A DNA stretch of 64,000 nucleotides from Pulveribacter suum (GCF_003013695.1 NZ_CP027792.1:1260501-1324500); one strand, 5' to 3'. Positions 37,838-49,553 are shown, counted from the first letter of the stretch. The notes: generated by a model from the letters alone, not told the origin. Numbers and translations: made by a program.

Positions 37838-38206
37838 ATGGCCAACAAGCAACGCACTGCGGCCCGCTCGCGCCAGCGGGGACTGTCCTTCATCGGCGTC
37901 ATCTTCGTCGGCGTGCTGGCGGTGGCGGTTTTCGCCATTGGCGGGCAGTCGCTGCCCATCTTCATCGAGTACTTCGCCATCAAGAAGGCCGCCATCAAGG
38001 CCGCCCGCGATGGCAGCACGGTGCCCGAGATCCGCGGCGCCTTCGACCGCGCAGCCGCCATCGACAACATCGAGTCCGTCAGCGGCAAGGACCTGGAAGT
38101 GACCAAGCGCAACGACAAGATCGTCGTGTCTTTCAGCTACTCGCGCGAGATCCCGCTGGTCGGCCCGGCCTATCTGGTCTATCGGTTCAACGAATCGACC
38201 AACTGA
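37838..38206 (+). CDS. DUF4845 membrane protein
   Basis: 122 residues. One N-terminal membrane helix in RGLSFIGVIFVGVLAVAVFA after a basic start, then a pilin-like soluble part (PIFIEYFAIKKAAIKAA) and a strand-rich end with LVGPAYLVYRF. DUF4845 genes sit between lepB and rnc throughout beta- and gammaproteobacteria. The layout resembles a class of small pseudopilin-like proteins. The function is not established. An AACCGGGGGAAATC ribosome binding site precedes the ATG. Confidence 0.88.
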   Translation: MANKQRTAARSRQRGLSFIGVIFVGVLAVAVFAIGGQSLPIFIEYFAIKKAAIKAARDGSTVPEIRGAFDRAAAIDNIESVSGKDLEVTKRNDKIVVSFSYSREIPLVGPAYLVYRFNESTN

Positions 38207-38245
38207 TCGCCCTTTCCCTTCACCTCACCTGCTTTTATCCCATCG

Positions 38246-38932
38246 GTGCCTTCCGACAGTCTCACGGCGCTGCAGCAACGGCTGCAGCATGCGTTTTCCG
38301 ATCCTTTGCTGCTCGAGCGTGCCGTCACGCACCGCAGCTTCAGCTCCGAGCACAACGAGCGCCTGGAATTCCTGGGCGACTCGGTGCTGAACCTGGCCGT
38401 CTCCACCCTGTTGTTCACGCGGCTGCGCACGCTGCCTGAGGGCGAGCTGTCGCGCATCCGCGCGCACCTGGTGCGCCAGGAATCGCTGCACCCCATCGCC
38501 GCGCGGCTGCAGCTGCCCGAGGTGCTGCGCCTGGGCGAGGGCGAAGCCAAGTCGGGCGGCAAGCAGCGTCCCTCCATCCTGGCCGACGCGCTGGAGGCGG
38601 TGATCGGTGCGGTCTATCTGGACGCCGGCTATGAGGCCGCGCAGGCGCTGGTGCACCGGCTGTTCGAGGGCGTGGAGCTGAGCGCCCGCCTGCAGGCCGA
38701 CTCCAAGGACGCCAAGACCGCACTGCAGGAGTGGTTGCAGGGCCGGCGCCTGAAGCTGCCCGGCTACCGTGTGGCCGAGATCACCGGCGCGGCGCACAAC
38801 CAGGTCTTCCACATGGAGTGCGAGGTGGCCGAGAAAGGCCTGCGCGCCCGCGGGACCGGCGCCTCGCGGCGCGCCGCCGAGCAGGAAGCCGCCAGCGCCA
38901 TGCTGGCCCAACTGAAAGCATTGAAGGCATGA
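38246..38932 (+). CDS. rnc: Ribonuclease III
   Basis: 228 residues, GTG start. It cuts double-stranded RNA, including the rRNA precursor. The RNase III signature [20 protein letters not shown] includes the catalytic Glu and Asp; [19 protein letters not shown] is the second metal site. A C-terminal double-stranded-RNA-binding domain ends in [18 protein letters not shown]. The stop overlaps the era start by 4 bp (ATGA), the conserved rnc-era coupling. Confidence 0.97.
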   Translation: MPSDSLTALQQRLQHAFSDPLLLERAVTHRSFSSEHNERLEFLGDSVLNLAVSTLLFTRLRTLPEGELSRIRAHLVRQESLHPIAARLQLPEVLRLGEGEAKSGGKQRPSILADALEAVIGAVYLDAGYEAAQALVHRLFEGVELSARLQADSKDAKTALQEWLQGRRLKLPGYRVAEITGAAHNQVFHMECEVAEKGLRARGTGASRRAAEQEAASAMLAQLKALKA

Positions 38933-39945
38933 CTGGCACTACCAAAACAATAGCTGCTGGCGCAGAGCAGACGGGCGCTGAGGCCCAAAATGACCTTGAA
39001 TCCATGCTCGCCGCGGCCCGTCCCGGTGGCGCGGCCCCGGTCGCGGCCGAGGGCCAGCGCTGCGGCCTGATCGCCATCGTCGGCAAGCCCAACGTGGGCA
39101 AGTCCACGCTGATGAACGCGCTGGTGGGGCAGAAGGTGAGCATCACTTCGCGCAAGGCGCAGACCACGCGCCACCGCATCACCGGTATCCGCACGCGCGA
39201 GCACACGCAGTTCGTTTTTGTCGATACGCCGGGCTTTCAGACCAAGCACAGCACGGCGCTCAACAAGTCGCTGAACAAGACCGTGATGGGCGCCATTGGC
39301 GACGTGGACCTGATCCTGTTCGTGGTCGAGGCCGGCAGCTTCACCCTGGCCGACGCCAAGGTGCTGAGCCTGTTCAAGCCCGGCATCCCCACGCTCTTGA
39401 TCGCCAACAAGCTCGACGCCGTGCACCGCCGCGCCGAGATCGCGCCCTGGCTGCGGGACATGCAGGAGCGCCATCCGTTCGCCGAGTTCGTTCCCATGTC
39501 GGCCAAGAACAAGGGCGACATCGAGCGGCTGTACGGCATCGTCGAGAAATACCTGCCCGAGCAACCCTGGTGGTACGGCGAGGACGAACTCACCGACCGC
39601 AGCGAGAAGTTCCTCGCCAGCGAGACGGTGCGCGAGAAGCTGTTTCGCTTCACGGGCGACGAGCTGCCCTACACCTCCACGGTCATCATCGACAAGCTCG
39701 ATGAGGAAAAGAGCAAGCAGTACAAGCGCTTCATCCGCATCGCCGCGACCATCGTGGTCGAGCGCGACGGCCACAAGGCCATGGTCATCGGCGAAGGCGG
39801 CGAGCGCCTCAAGCGCATCAGCACCGAGGCCCGCCAGGAGCTGGAAAAGCTGCTGGACGCCAAGGTGTTCCTGGAGGTCTGGGTCAAGGTGCGCTCGGGC
39901 TGGGCCGACGACGAGGCGCGCGTCCGATCTTTCGGCTATGAATAG
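38929..39945 (+). CDS. era: GTPase Era with an N-terminal extension encoded by repeat DNA
   Basis: 338 residues; the usual Era is about 300. G motifs: G1 [10 protein letters not shown]3 DTPGFQ, G4 NKLD, G5 SAKN. The C-terminal KH domain ([20 protein letters not shown]) binds the 3' end of 16S rRNA during 30S assembly. The G domain begins only at about residue 44 ([13 protein letters not shown]); the preceding 43 residues include [18 protein letters not shown], which is a family A repeat read in frame, and then [19 protein letters not shown]. Start and overlap with rnc are secure. The extension is probably disordered and tolerated. Confidence 0.96.
   Translation: MTGTTKTIAAGAEQTGAEAQNDLESMLAAARPGGAAPVAAEGQRCGLIAIVGKPNVGKSTLMNALVGQKVSITSRKAQTTRHRITGIRTREHTQFVFVDTPGFQTKHSTALNKSLNKTVMGAIGDVDLILFVVEAGSFTLADAKVLSLFKPGIPTLLIANKLDAVHRRAEIAPWLRDMQERHPFAEFVPMSAKNKGDIERLYGIVEKYLPEQPWWYGEDELTDRSEKFLASETVREKLFRFTGDELPYTSTVIIDKLDEEKSKQYKRFIRIAATIVVERDGHKAMVIGEGGERLKRISTEARQELEKLLDAKVFLEVWVKVRSGWADDEARVRSFGYE
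38940..38992 (+). repeat. Family A repeat inside the 5' end of era, copy 6
   Basis: Forward copy: AAAACAATAGCTGCTGGCGC, a degenerate centre, GGGCGCTGAGGCCCAAAATG. It is translated in frame as residues of the Era extension. Confidence 0.75.
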
Positions 39946-39949
39946 CGAT

Positions 39950-40060
39950 CAACCCCCTGCGCGGCTGTGCCGCTTCCCCCTTCTCTCGCCGCGCTGCGCG
40001 CTGCGGGAAGGGGGACGACGCCGCTGGACTGGCCAAGCCAGATCCACGGCGTCTGCTTGC
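39950..40060 (+). repeat. Family C hairpin repeat between era and recO
   Basis: CCCCCTGCGCGGCTGTGCCG, then TCCCCCTTC and GAAGGGGGA arms around a GC-rich loop (39974-40014), followed by CGACGCCGCTGGACTGGCC. I recall very similar blocks between genes in Comamonadaceae. Only this copy is in the window. Confidence 0.55.
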
Positions 40061-40110
40061 CTGGCGCGGTTGGGTGCGGGGCGTGCGCCGCGAAGGCAGC
40101 GGGAGAGCAG

Positions 40111-40174
40111 GGTCTTTTTGGGTCAAATTGGCCTGCAGCGCCTGCTTGCCAAGCGCCGGCAGCTATAAAAAAAG
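40111..40174 (-). repeat. Family A repeat upstream of recO, copy 7
   Basis: Plus strand: TTTTTGGGTCAAATTGGCCT, GCAGCGCCTGCTTGCCAAGC and GCCGGCAGCTATAAAA. It ends 8 bp before the recO ATG, so it forms the recO leader. Confidence 0.78.
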
Positions 40175-40181
40175 TAGCGCG

Positions 40182-40946
40182 ATGGCCACCCGCCGCATCG
40201 CTGATGAGCCGGCTTTCGTCCTGCACAGCTACGACTGGAGCGAGTCCAGCCTGATCCTGGAGACCTTCACCCGCCACCACGGCCGCGTGGTGCTGGTGGC
40301 CAAGGGGGCGAAAAAGCCCACCTCCAACTTCCGTCCCGTGCTGCTGCCGCTGCAGCCGCTGCGCGTGGCGTATGCGGTGACGGGCGGCGGCCAGGGCGAG
40401 ATCCACCCCCTGCGCGGCGCCGAATGGGCCGGCGGCCACGTCATGCCCACGGGCGACGCGCTGCTGTCGGGCCTGTACCTGAACGAGCTGCTGCTGCGCC
40501 TGCTGGCACGCGAAGACCCCTACGCCGCGCTGTTCGACGTGTATGCCGGCGTCGTGCGCGTGCTGGGCAGCGGCGAGCATGGCGACGCGCTGGAGCCGCT
40601 GCTGCGCGCCTTCGAGCTGCTGCTGCTGCGCGAGCTGGGCCTGCTGCCCGCGCTGGACGTTGAGACCGCCACCCTCGGGCCCGTGGCGCCGGATGCGCCC
40701 TACGCCCTGGTGGCCGAGGGCGGGCTGCGCGCCGCTGCGCCCGGTGACCGTGCAAGCCTGGGCGGCGCGCAGTGGGCGGCATTGCAGCGCGCACTGGAGT
40801 CGGGCGCCGCCTACACCGCGCTGCTGCGCGCCGTGGCGCCCGTCGCCGCCGAGCTCAAGCCACAGCTGCGCGCGCTGCTGCAATACCACTGCGGCAGCCC
40901 GCTGCTGCGCACGCGCCAGCTGATGCGCGACCTGCAGGACCTGTAG
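40182..40946 (+). CDS. recO: DNA repair protein RecO
   Basis: 254 residues. RecO anneals SSB-coated single strands and loads RecA with RecR. The N-terminal OB fold reads [20 protein letters not shown] and [20 protein letters not shown], followed by an all-helical part ending [14 protein letters not shown] chose the ATG at 40182 over a possible 40074 start, because the latter would translate family C and A repeats into an N-terminus unlike any RecO. No Cys-type zinc finger is visible. It lies between era and pdxJ, its usual place. Confidence 0.94.
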   Translation: MATRRIADEPAFVLHSYDWSESSLILETFTRHHGRVVLVAKGAKKPTSNFRPVLLPLQPLRVAYAVTGGGQGEIHPLRGAEWAGGHVMPTGDALLSGLYLNELLLRLLAREDPYAALFDVYAGVVRVLGSGEHGDALEPLLRAFELLLLRELGLLPALDVETATLGPVAPDAPYALVAEGGLRAAAPGDRASLGGAQWAALQRALESGAAYTALLRAVAPVAAELKPQLRALLQYHCGSPLLRTRQLMRDLQDL

Positions 40947-40954
40947 GGCGCGCC

Positions 40955-42688
40955 GTGGCATCGCACCCTTCGGCGCGGCTGTGGATCGCCGCCTGGGCGC
41001 TGGCGCAAGGCGCGGCGCTGTGGTCGCTGCACCGTGCGCACGAAAGTCTGGCGCCAGCCGTGCTGTGGCCGCTGTACGTGCTGGCCCTGGCACTGCCGCT
41101 GACGCTGCAGCTGCTCGCCGCGCACCGCGGGCGGCAGCTGCTGTGGGCGCTGGCAGGCGCGCTGTGCCTGACGCTGGCGGCGGCGGCCGCCTATGTGGGC
41201 CATCAGGTCGTGGACGACCAGCGCGGCGCCGCGCAAGGGTGGTCGCTCGCGCTGCTGGCCGCCTGCTGGTTCGTGCTGCTGCCGTTCATCGAGCAGCGAC
41301 TGGCCACGCGCCACTGGGCGCGCGACTACGCCCAGCTGTTCGCCGCCTCGTGGCGGCACGCCTTCCAGCTGCAGGTGGCCGCTTTGTTCGCCCTGCTGTT
41401 CTGGGCGCTGCTGATGCTGCTGGCGGCGCTGTTCAAGGTGCTCGGCGTGACGCTGTTCGCCACGCTCTTCGGCAGCCGGACGTTCATCTACCTGGCAACG
41501 CCGCTGGCCTTTGGCGCGGGGCTGGCGCTGTTTGCCACGCGCGAGGAGGCGCTGGAGGGCTTTTGGCGCACGCTGCTGCACGCGCTGGGCTCGCTGCTGC
41601 CGCTGGCCTGCCTGATCGCGCTGCTGTTCGCGCTGGCGCTGCCGGTGCGCGGCCTGGCGCCGCTGTGGGCCACGGGACGTGCCAGCGTGCTGATGCTGGG
41701 GCTGATGGCCTGGATCGTGTTTCTGTTCAACGTTGCCTGGAGCGACGGCACGGTGCAGGGCCAGCGCTTCGGCCCGCTGCTGCGCCGCCTGGTCGAGGCG
41801 GGGCTGCTCAGCCTGCCGCTCTATGCGCTGCTGTGCGCCTACGCGCTGGGCCTGCGCGTGGCCCAGCACGGCTGGAGCGTGGACCGCGTCTGGGCGGCGC
41901 TGGCCGTGCTGCTGATGGCCGTCTATGCGCTCGGGTATGCGGCCGCCGCGGTGCTGCCGCGGCGCGGCGCGCCGTGGATGGCGCTGACACGGCGCGTCAA
42001 CGTCGCTGCCGCGCTTTTGGGCGTGGCACTGGCGCTGCTGACCTGCACGCCGCTGCTGGAGCCGGCACGCATCGCCGTGGCCAGCCAGCTGGCGCGGCTT
42101 GCGGCGCAGCGGATCGAGCCCGATGCGTTCGACTATCACTACCTGCGCTGGGACGCCGGCCGCGCGGGCCACGCGGCGCTTGAGCGCCTCAGCCGCGAGC
42201 AGGAGCATCCGCAAGCCGCGCAGATACGTCTGCAAGCGCAGCGCACGCTGGCGGCCACCAGCCGCTATCTTTCCGCGGACCTTGCGCCGGGCGATGAATG
42301 GACGCCCGAGAGGCTGCGCGCGCACCTGCGCCCCCACCCCCAGGGCACGGCCCCCGACGCCGGCTGGCTCGCCTTCGCGCTGGTGGCGCTGGAAGGCCGC
42401 ACGCTCACCCTGGACTGCACAGAGGAGGCCCCGTGCCCGCTGCTGTCCATCGACATGGACGGCGACGGCCAGCCGGAGCAGGTGCTGCTCGACGGCCATG
42501 CCAGCCCGGTGTTCACCCGCGAGGGCGGCCACTGGCGCGAGGCCGGACGGCTGCATGGCCGCAACGCAGGGCGCCTGCACGGCGGCGTGGGTGGGGCTTC
42601 GCTGGAGCAGGGCGTGCGCACCCAGGCGCCGCGCTGGCACGATCTGCTCATCGGCGGCGAGCGCTACAGCGTGCGCGCATCCGATTGA
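40955..42688 (+). CDS. DUF4153-like polytopic membrane protein
   Basis: 577 residues from a GTG at 40955, 8 bp after recO. About twelve hydrophobic helices cover residues 10-400 (for example LLWALAGALCLTLAAAAAYV and LLLLAAL-rich stretches), followed by a soluble C-terminal part with conserved-looking FDYHYLRWDAGRAGHAAL and LLSIDMDGDGQPEQVLL. This arrangement matches DUF4153-containing proteins. The function is unknown. An earlier start would overlap recO by nearly 200 bp. The gene separates the recO and pdxJ genes, which are neighbours in many bacteria. Confidence 0.78.
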   Translation: MASHPSARLWIAAWALAQGAALWSLHRAHESLAPAVLWPLYVLALALPLTLQLLAAHRGRQLLWALAGALCLTLAAAAAYVGHQVVDDQRGAAQGWSLALLAACWFVLLPFIEQRLATRHWARDYAQLFAASWRHAFQLQVAALFALLFWALLMLLAALFKVLGVTLFATLFGSRTFIYLATPLAFGAGLALFATREEALEGFWRTLLHALGSLLPLACLIALLFALALPVRGLAPLWATGRASVLMLGLMAWIVFLFNVAWSDGTVQGQRFGPLLRRLVEAGLLSLPLYALLCAYALGLRVAQHGWSVDRVWAALAVLLMAVYALGYAAAAVLPRRGAPWMALTRRVNVAAALLGVALALLTCTPLLEPARIAVASQLARLAAQRIEPDAFDYHYLRWDAGRAGHAALERLSREQEHPQAAQIRLQAQRTLAATSRYLSADLAPGDEWTPERLRAHLRPHPQGTAPDAGWLAFALVALEGRTLTLDCTEEAPCPLLSIDMDGDGQPEQVLLDGHASPVFTREGGHWREAGRLHGRNAGRLHGGVGGASLEQGVRTQAPRWHDLLIGGERYSVRASD

Positions 42689-42731
42689 TTGCTATATTGG
42701 CCGCCCCACCGCGACAACCCGCTGCCACCCG

Positions 42732-43505
42732 ATGACCGCCGCCTACCCGCGCACCTCCCTTTCCGTCAACGTCAACAAGGTCGCGCTGGTGCGCAATACG
42801 CGCCACCTGGGCATCCCCGGCGTGGCCCGTGCCGCCCGGCTGTGCCTGGCGGCCGGCGCCCAGGGCATCACCGTGCATCCGCGCCCCGACGGGCGCCACA
42901 TCCGCGCGCACGACGTGCACGAGCTGGCTGAGCTGCTGGCCCAGGACTGGCCCGGGCGCGAATACAACATCGAGGGCAACCCCACGCAGAACCTGATGGA
43001 GTTCATCCGCGCCGTGCGCCCGAGCCAGGCCACCTTCGTGCCCGATGGCGAGGACCAGTTCACCAGCGACCACGGCTGGAGCTTCCCGCAGGACGCCGAA
43101 CGCCTGGCGCCGCTGGTGGCCGAATGCAGGGCCCTGGGCGTGCGCGTCAGCCTGTTCATGGACCCGGTGCCCGAGCAGATGCAGGCGGTGCGCGCCGTGG
43201 GCGCCGACCGCATCGAGCTCTACACCGAGCCCTACGCCTGCGCCTGGGGCACGCCGCAGCAGGAGGAGCAGCTGGCGCGCTACGCCGCCGCCGCCCAGGC
43301 GGCGCTGGAGGCCGGCCTGGGCGTGAACGCCGGGCACGACCTGAACCAGGACAACCTGGCCGCCTTCGTCGCGCGCGTGCCGGGGCTGCTGGAAGTGTCC
43401 ATCGGCCACGCCTTCATGTCGGACGCGCTGGAGCTGGGCTACGCCGCCGCCGTGCGCGCCTACCAGCAGTGCATCGACGACGGCATGGCGCGCCGCCGCT
43501 CCTGA
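42732..43505 (+). CDS. pdxJ: Pyridoxine 5'-phosphate synthase
   Basis: 257 residues. PdxJ closes the vitamin B6 ring from 1-deoxyxylulose phosphate and aminoacetone phosphate. The TIM-barrel markers are all visible: SVNVNKVALVRNTRH at the N-terminus, ITVHPRPDGRHIR, NIEGNPTQNLM, VPDGEDQFTSDHGW, ELYTEPYA and VNAGHDLNQDNL. The ATG at 42732 is the start of the conserved N-terminus. pdxJ-acpS is a conserved pair; here a complete family A repeat lies between them. Confidence 0.97.
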   Translation: MTAAYPRTSLSVNVNKVALVRNTRHLGIPGVARAARLCLAAGAQGITVHPRPDGRHIRAHDVHELAELLAQDWPGREYNIEGNPTQNLMEFIRAVRPSQATFVPDGEDQFTSDHGWSFPQDAERLAPLVAECRALGVRVSLFMDPVPEQMQAVRAVGADRIELYTEPYACAWGTPQQEEQLARYAAAAQAALEAGLGVNAGHDLNQDNLAAFVARVPGLLEVSIGHAFMSDALELGYAAAVRAYQQCIDDGMARRRS

Positions 43506-43560
43506 ATTAATAGCTGCCAGCGCTTGTCTGACAAGCGCTGGAGGCTGATTTGGCATGTAA
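43506..43560 (+). repeat. Family A repeat between pdxJ and acpS, copy 8 (clearest copy)
   Basis: Forward copy: TTAATAGCTGCCAGCGCTTG, TCTGA, CAAGCGCTGGAGGCTGATTT. The arms CCAGCGCTTG and CAAGCGCTGG (43518-43542) pair perfectly over at least ten bases. This copy is the best reference for the family. Confidence 0.88.
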
Positions 43561-43562
43561 CC

Positions 43563-43955
43563 ATGATCTACGGCATCGGAACCGATATCTGCGACGTGCG
43601 CCGCATCCAAGGCAGCCTGGAGCGCCATGGCGAGCGTTTTGCCCAGCGCGTGCTGGCCGATGGCGAACTGGCCACCTGGCGCGCTCGCAGCGCCCGCTGG
43701 CCCGAACGCGGCGTGCGTTTTCTGGCCACGCGCTTTTCTGCCAAGGAGGCCTTCAGCAAGGCCATCGGCTTGGGGATGCGCATGCCCATGACCTGGCGCG
43801 CCTGTGAGGTCGCCCACCTGCCCAGCGGCCAGCCCACGCTGATACTGCACGGCGCCTTGAAGGCGTGGTTCGACGCGCGCGGCCTGCGCGCCCACCTGAG
43901 CGTGACGGATGAGAGCGACTACGCCGCCAGCTTTGTCGTGGTCGAGCAGGCCTGA
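43563..43955 (+). CDS. acpS: Holo-acyl-carrier-protein synthase
   Basis: 130 residues. AcpS moves the phosphopantetheine arm from CoA to S37 of AcpP. The Mg site is in [14 protein letters not shown] and the second motif in [17 protein letters not shown], both normal. The protein ends [10 protein letters not shown]. Its ATG follows the family A repeat by 2 bp, so the ribosome binding site must lie in the repeat's AT-rich end. The gene is convergent with csbD. Confidence 0.96.
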   Translation: MIYGIGTDICDVRRIQGSLERHGERFAQRVLADGELATWRARSARWPERGVRFLATRFSAKEAFSKAIGLGMRMPMTWRACEVAHLPSGQPTLILHGALKAWFDARGLRAHLSVTDESDYAASFVVVEQA

Positions 43956-44003
43956 CCGGCCCGCGCCGCCCGCTTGCGCTTGCCCGCGCGGCCGCGCAAA
44001 GGC

Positions 44004-44038
44004 GAAAGCCCCGCTGCAGTCATGCAACGGGGCCTTCG
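44004..44038. terminator. Bidirectional hairpin between acpS and csbD
   Basis: Arms AAGCCCCG and CGGGGCCTT with an inner TGCA/TGCA pairing; on the minus strand it is followed by TTTCGCCTTT. It lies between two convergent genes and can stop both transcripts. Confidence 0.6.
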
Positions 44039-44084
44039 GGTTGGGCCAGGATGCGGGAGGTGTCAGCCCCCAGTGGCCTTGGAC

Positions 44085-44264
44085 TTACTTCGTGGCGTCC
44101 TTGATGTCTTCCTTGGCGTTGCCGTAGGACTTTTGTGCGCCGCCCTCGACCTGCTTGGCCACGCCCTTGACCTGCTGCTCGGGGCTGTTGAAGACCTCGC
44201 CGGTCTTTTGTTGTACCTTGCCGGCAACTTCCTTGGCGGCGCCCTTGATCTGATCGGTGTTCAT
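44085..44264 (-). CDS. csbD: CsbD family stress protein
   Basis: 59 residues: NTDQIKGAAKEVAGKVQQKT, SPEQQVKGVAKQVEGGAQKS and YGNAKEDIKDATK. The repeated K-G-A-A/K-x-V-x-G helices are the CsbD/YjbJ signature; these small hydrophilic proteins are abundant under general stress and their action is unknown. I chose the ATG at 44262-44264, preceded by AAAGGA at good distance; an upstream ATG would add ten His- and Lys-rich residues. Regulation is not evident. Confidence 0.92.
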   Translation of the reverse strand: MNTDQIKGAAKEVAGKVQQKTGEVFNSPEQQVKGVAKQVEGGAQKSYGNAKEDIKDATK

Positions 44265-44428
44265 ATGCTTTCCTTTGAAATGATGACGATGCACATCGGC
44301 CCGTATGGCCGTGCGACACCGCTAACTTAATGCCGCGCCGGGCCGCCATGAAGCAGCCAAAATTACATTCTCGGGTCGGCAGCAGCCTACATTCCGTCCC
44401 TGGCAGGCGCAGCCTCGCGTCTGGCTGT

Positions 44429-44488
44429 TGGTAACCAAAGAGCCCTCCAACCGTTGCCCGGCAAGCGCCACCAGCTATCCATTCAAGA
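44429..44488 (-). repeat. Family A repeat upstream of nagZ, copy 9
   Basis: Plus strand: TAACCAAAGAGCCCTCCAAC, GTTGCCCGGCAAGCGCCACC and AGCTATCCATTC. It ends 10 bp before the nagZ ATG. Confidence 0.72.
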
Positions 44489-44497
44489 GCAAAAGCC

Positions 44498-45667
44498 ATG
44501 ACACAACATTCCCCCCTGGTCATCGACGTGGCCGGCGCCACCCTGAGCGCCGACGACCACCGGCGCCTGGCGCACCCACTGGTGGGCGGCGTCATCCTGT
44601 TTTCGCGCAACTGGCAGCACCGCATGCAGCTGCTGGAGCTGACGGCCGCCATCAAGGCCGTGCGCGACGACCTGCTGATCTGCGTGGACCACGAAGGCGG
44701 GCGCGTGCAGCGCTTTCGCACCGACGGCTTCACCCACCTGCCGCCCATGCGCGCTTTCGGCGAGCTGTGGACTCAGGATGGCAAGGGCAGCAAACACCGC
44801 GAAGGCAGCGGCGCCCTGCGTGCCATGGACGCCGCCACGGCCGCCGGTTACGTGCTGGCCAGCGAGCTGCGCGCCTGCGGGGTGGATTTCTCGTTCACGC
44901 CGGTGCTGGACCTGGACTGGAAACATGAAGCCCCCACGCCAGCGCAAGCGCTGGCTGCCCCCCGAGGGGGCTCGGAAAGCTTGGGGCGGCCCGGCGCTTC
45001 CCGCAGCACCGTGATCGGCGATCGCGCCTTCCACAGCGACCCGCGCGTCGTCGCCATGCTGTCGCGCGCCCTCATGCACGGCCTGCTGCAGGCCGGCATG
45101 GCCAACTGCGGCAAACACTTTCCCGGCCATGGCCATGTGGCGGCCGATTCGCACACCGAAGTGCCGGTGGACCGGCGCAGCCTGACGGCCATCCTCAAGG
45201 ACGATGCCGCGCCGTATGCCTGGCTGTCCAGTGTGCTGACCAGCGTCATGCCGGCGCACGTCATCTACCCCAAGGTGGACAGCCGCCCGGCGGGTTTTTC
45301 AAGCAAGTGGCTGCAAGACATCCTGCGCACGCGCCTGCGCTTTGACGGCGCCATCTTCAGCGACGACCTGAGCATGGAAGGCGCGCGCCGCCTGGACGGG
45401 CAGCTGGTCGGCTACGCCGACGCCGCCGTGGCTGCGCTGCAGGCCGGCTGCGATCTGGTGCTGCTGTGCAACCAGAGCCTGGAGGGCGGCAGGGCAGTGG
45501 ACGAGCTGATCGACGGCCTGGCCGCCGCGGGTGCTGCCGGCCGCTGGCAGCCCAGCGAGGCGAGCGAAGCCCGCCGCGTGGCCCTGCTGCCGGAGACGCT
45601 GCCGCAGCCGTGGGAAGAGCTGATGGTGCAGCCGGCGTACATGCATGCGTTGGATTTGTTGCCGTAA
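44498..45667 (+). CDS. nagZ: Beta-N-acetylhexosaminidase NagZ with an inserted segment
   Basis: 389 residues, about 30-40 longer than usual. This cytoplasmic GH3 enzyme removes GlcNAc from anhydro-muropeptides in cell-wall recycling. Motifs: CVDHEGGRVQRF, the general acid/base loop GKHFPGHGHVAADSH, and the nucleophile region FSDDLSMEGA (Asp289/290). Between VLDLDW and STVIGDRAFHSDP, normally almost adjacent, there are about 27 extra residues (HEAPTPAQALAAPRGGSESL and on) encoded by repeat DNA at 44921-45005. The frame is kept and both flanks are intact, so the enzyme may still fold with a surface loop here, though the insertion is close to the active-site face. Confidence 0.93.
   Translation: MTQHSPLVIDVAGATLSADDHRRLAHPLVGGVILFSRNWQHRMQLLELTAAIKAVRDDLLICVDHEGGRVQRFRTDGFTHLPPMRAFGELWTQDGKGSKHREGSGALRAMDAATAAGYVLASELRACGVDFSFTPVLDLDWKHEAPTPAQALAAPRGGSESLGRPGASRSTVIGDRAFHSDPRVVAMLSRALMHGLLQAGMANCGKHFPGHGHVAADSHTEVPVDRRSLTAILKDDAAPYAWLSSVLTSVMPAHVIYPKVDSRPAGFSSKWLQDILRTRLRFDGAIFSDDLSMEGARRLDGQLVGYADAAVAALQAGCDLVLLCNQSLEGGRAVDELIDGLAAAGAAGRWQPSEASEARRVALLPETLPQPWEELMVQPAYMHALDLLP
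44921..45005 (+). repeat. In-frame repeat insertion inside nagZ
   Basis: GAAGCCCCCACGCCAGCGCA, then CCAGCGCAAGCGCTGG as a perfect palindromic hairpin, CCCCCCGAGGGGG as a second hairpin, and CTTGGGGCGGCCCGGCGC, which matches the reversed start of family B (TGGGGCGGCCCGG...). It looks like a composite of two repeat types. Its length is a multiple of three, so nagZ stays open. Confidence 0.7.
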
Positions 45668-45686
45668 GCTTGGCATTCACGCATAA

Positions 45687-45750
45687 AAAACAGGTGCAAT
45701 CGGCCTCTAGCCCTTGCCCTGCAAGCGCCAGCAGCTATCAAAATAAAAGC
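45687..45750 (-). repeat. Family A repeat downstream of nagZ, copy 10
   Basis: Plus strand: AAAAAACAGGTGCAATCGGC, CTCTAGCCCTTGCCCTGCAA, GCGCCAGCAGCTATCAAAAT. It merges directly into the terminator between nagZ and livF. Confidence 0.78.
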
Positions 45751-45765
45751 GGCCAGAGGCCGCTT
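45745..45765. terminator. Bidirectional terminator between nagZ and livF
   Basis: AAAGCGGCC-AGA-GGCCGCTTT, a near-perfect palindrome with A-rich left and T-rich right edge, between two convergent genes. Confidence 0.75.
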
Positions 45766-45785
45766 TGTTGGGGCACCAGGCCGGG

Positions 45786-48569
<2,784 letters not shown>

Positions 48570-48573
<4 letters not shown>

Positions 48574-49499
48574 ACCTTCTCCACTTCGGGCTTGCCCAGC
48601 AGGCCGGTGGGGCGAAACAGCAGGATCAGCACCAGCAGGCCGAAGGCCACGATGTCCTTGTATTCGGACGAGATGTAGGCCGCGGCGAAGGTCTCCGCCA
48701 CGCCCAGGACCACGCCGCCCAGCATGGCGCCGGGAATCGACCCGATGCCGCCCAGCACTGCAGCCGTGAAGGCCTTGATGCCGGCAATGAAGCCGATGAA
48801 GGGGTTGAGCTTGCCCACCGCCAGCGCGATCAGCACGCCGCCCACGGCCGCCAGCACGGCGCCCAGGATGAAGGTGAAGGAGATGACGCGGTTGGTGTCG
48901 ATGCCCAGCAGGTTGGCCATGTGCATGTCCTGCGAACAGGCGCGCGAGGCGCGGCCCATGCGCGAGTGCTTGATGTACACCGTCAGCAGCGCCATCAGCG
49001 CCACGGCCACCACGATGATGAGGATGCGCGAGTAGGGCACGAAGATCTCGAAGCCCCCGTCCTCGCCGCCGAAACGCAGCGCGCCGGGGATGAGCGAGGG
49101 CACGGCCATGTCACGCGCGCCCTGGCCCAGGGCCACCCAGTTCTGCAGGAAGATGGACATGCCGATGGCCGAGATCAGTGCCACCAGGCGCGGGCTGCCG
49201 CGCAGCGGCTTGTAGGCCACCTGCTCGACCACGAAGCCATAGACGCCGGTGATGACCACCGCCACGATGAGCATGATGGAAATGATGGCCCACACCGGCA
49301 GGCCGCTTTGCATGCCGATGGCCGACAGTGTCACCAGGCCGATGTAGGCGCCGATCATGTAGATCTCGCCGTGGGCAAAGTTGATCATCCCGATGATGCC
49401 GTAGACCATGGTGTAGCCGATGGCGATCAGGGCGTAGATGGCGCCCAGGGACAGACCGTTGAATAGCTGCTGTATCAGCTGGGGCAAGAGATCGGACAT
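48570..49499 (-). CDS. livH: Branched-chain amino-acid ABC transporter permease LivH
   Basis: 309 residues. Permease core: [36 protein letters not shown] and the conserved loop [20 protein letters not shown] followed by [13 protein letters not shown] chose the ATG at 49497-49499 ([15 protein letters not shown]), because the frame upstream runs back through a terminator hairpin. The gene is separated from livK by 108 bp containing a large hairpin and an intrinsic terminator. Confidence 0.94.
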
Positions 49500-49522
49500 G
49501 GTGTGTCCCCCCTCCTCAATCG

Positions 49523-49545
49523 AAAAAAAGGGCCACGAGGGGCCC
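49523..49545 (-). terminator. Intrinsic terminator between livK and livH
   Basis: On the minus strand GGGCCCCTCGTGGCCC is followed by seven T. It is 24 bp before the livH ATG, so it should cut most livK transcripts and lower livHMGF relative to livK. Confidence 0.75.
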
Positions 49546-49553
49546 GGATGGCA

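Noticed and set aside
40074..40181. Longer RecO start
   Set aside because: The extra residues come from repeat DNA (families C and A) and bear no likeness to RecO.
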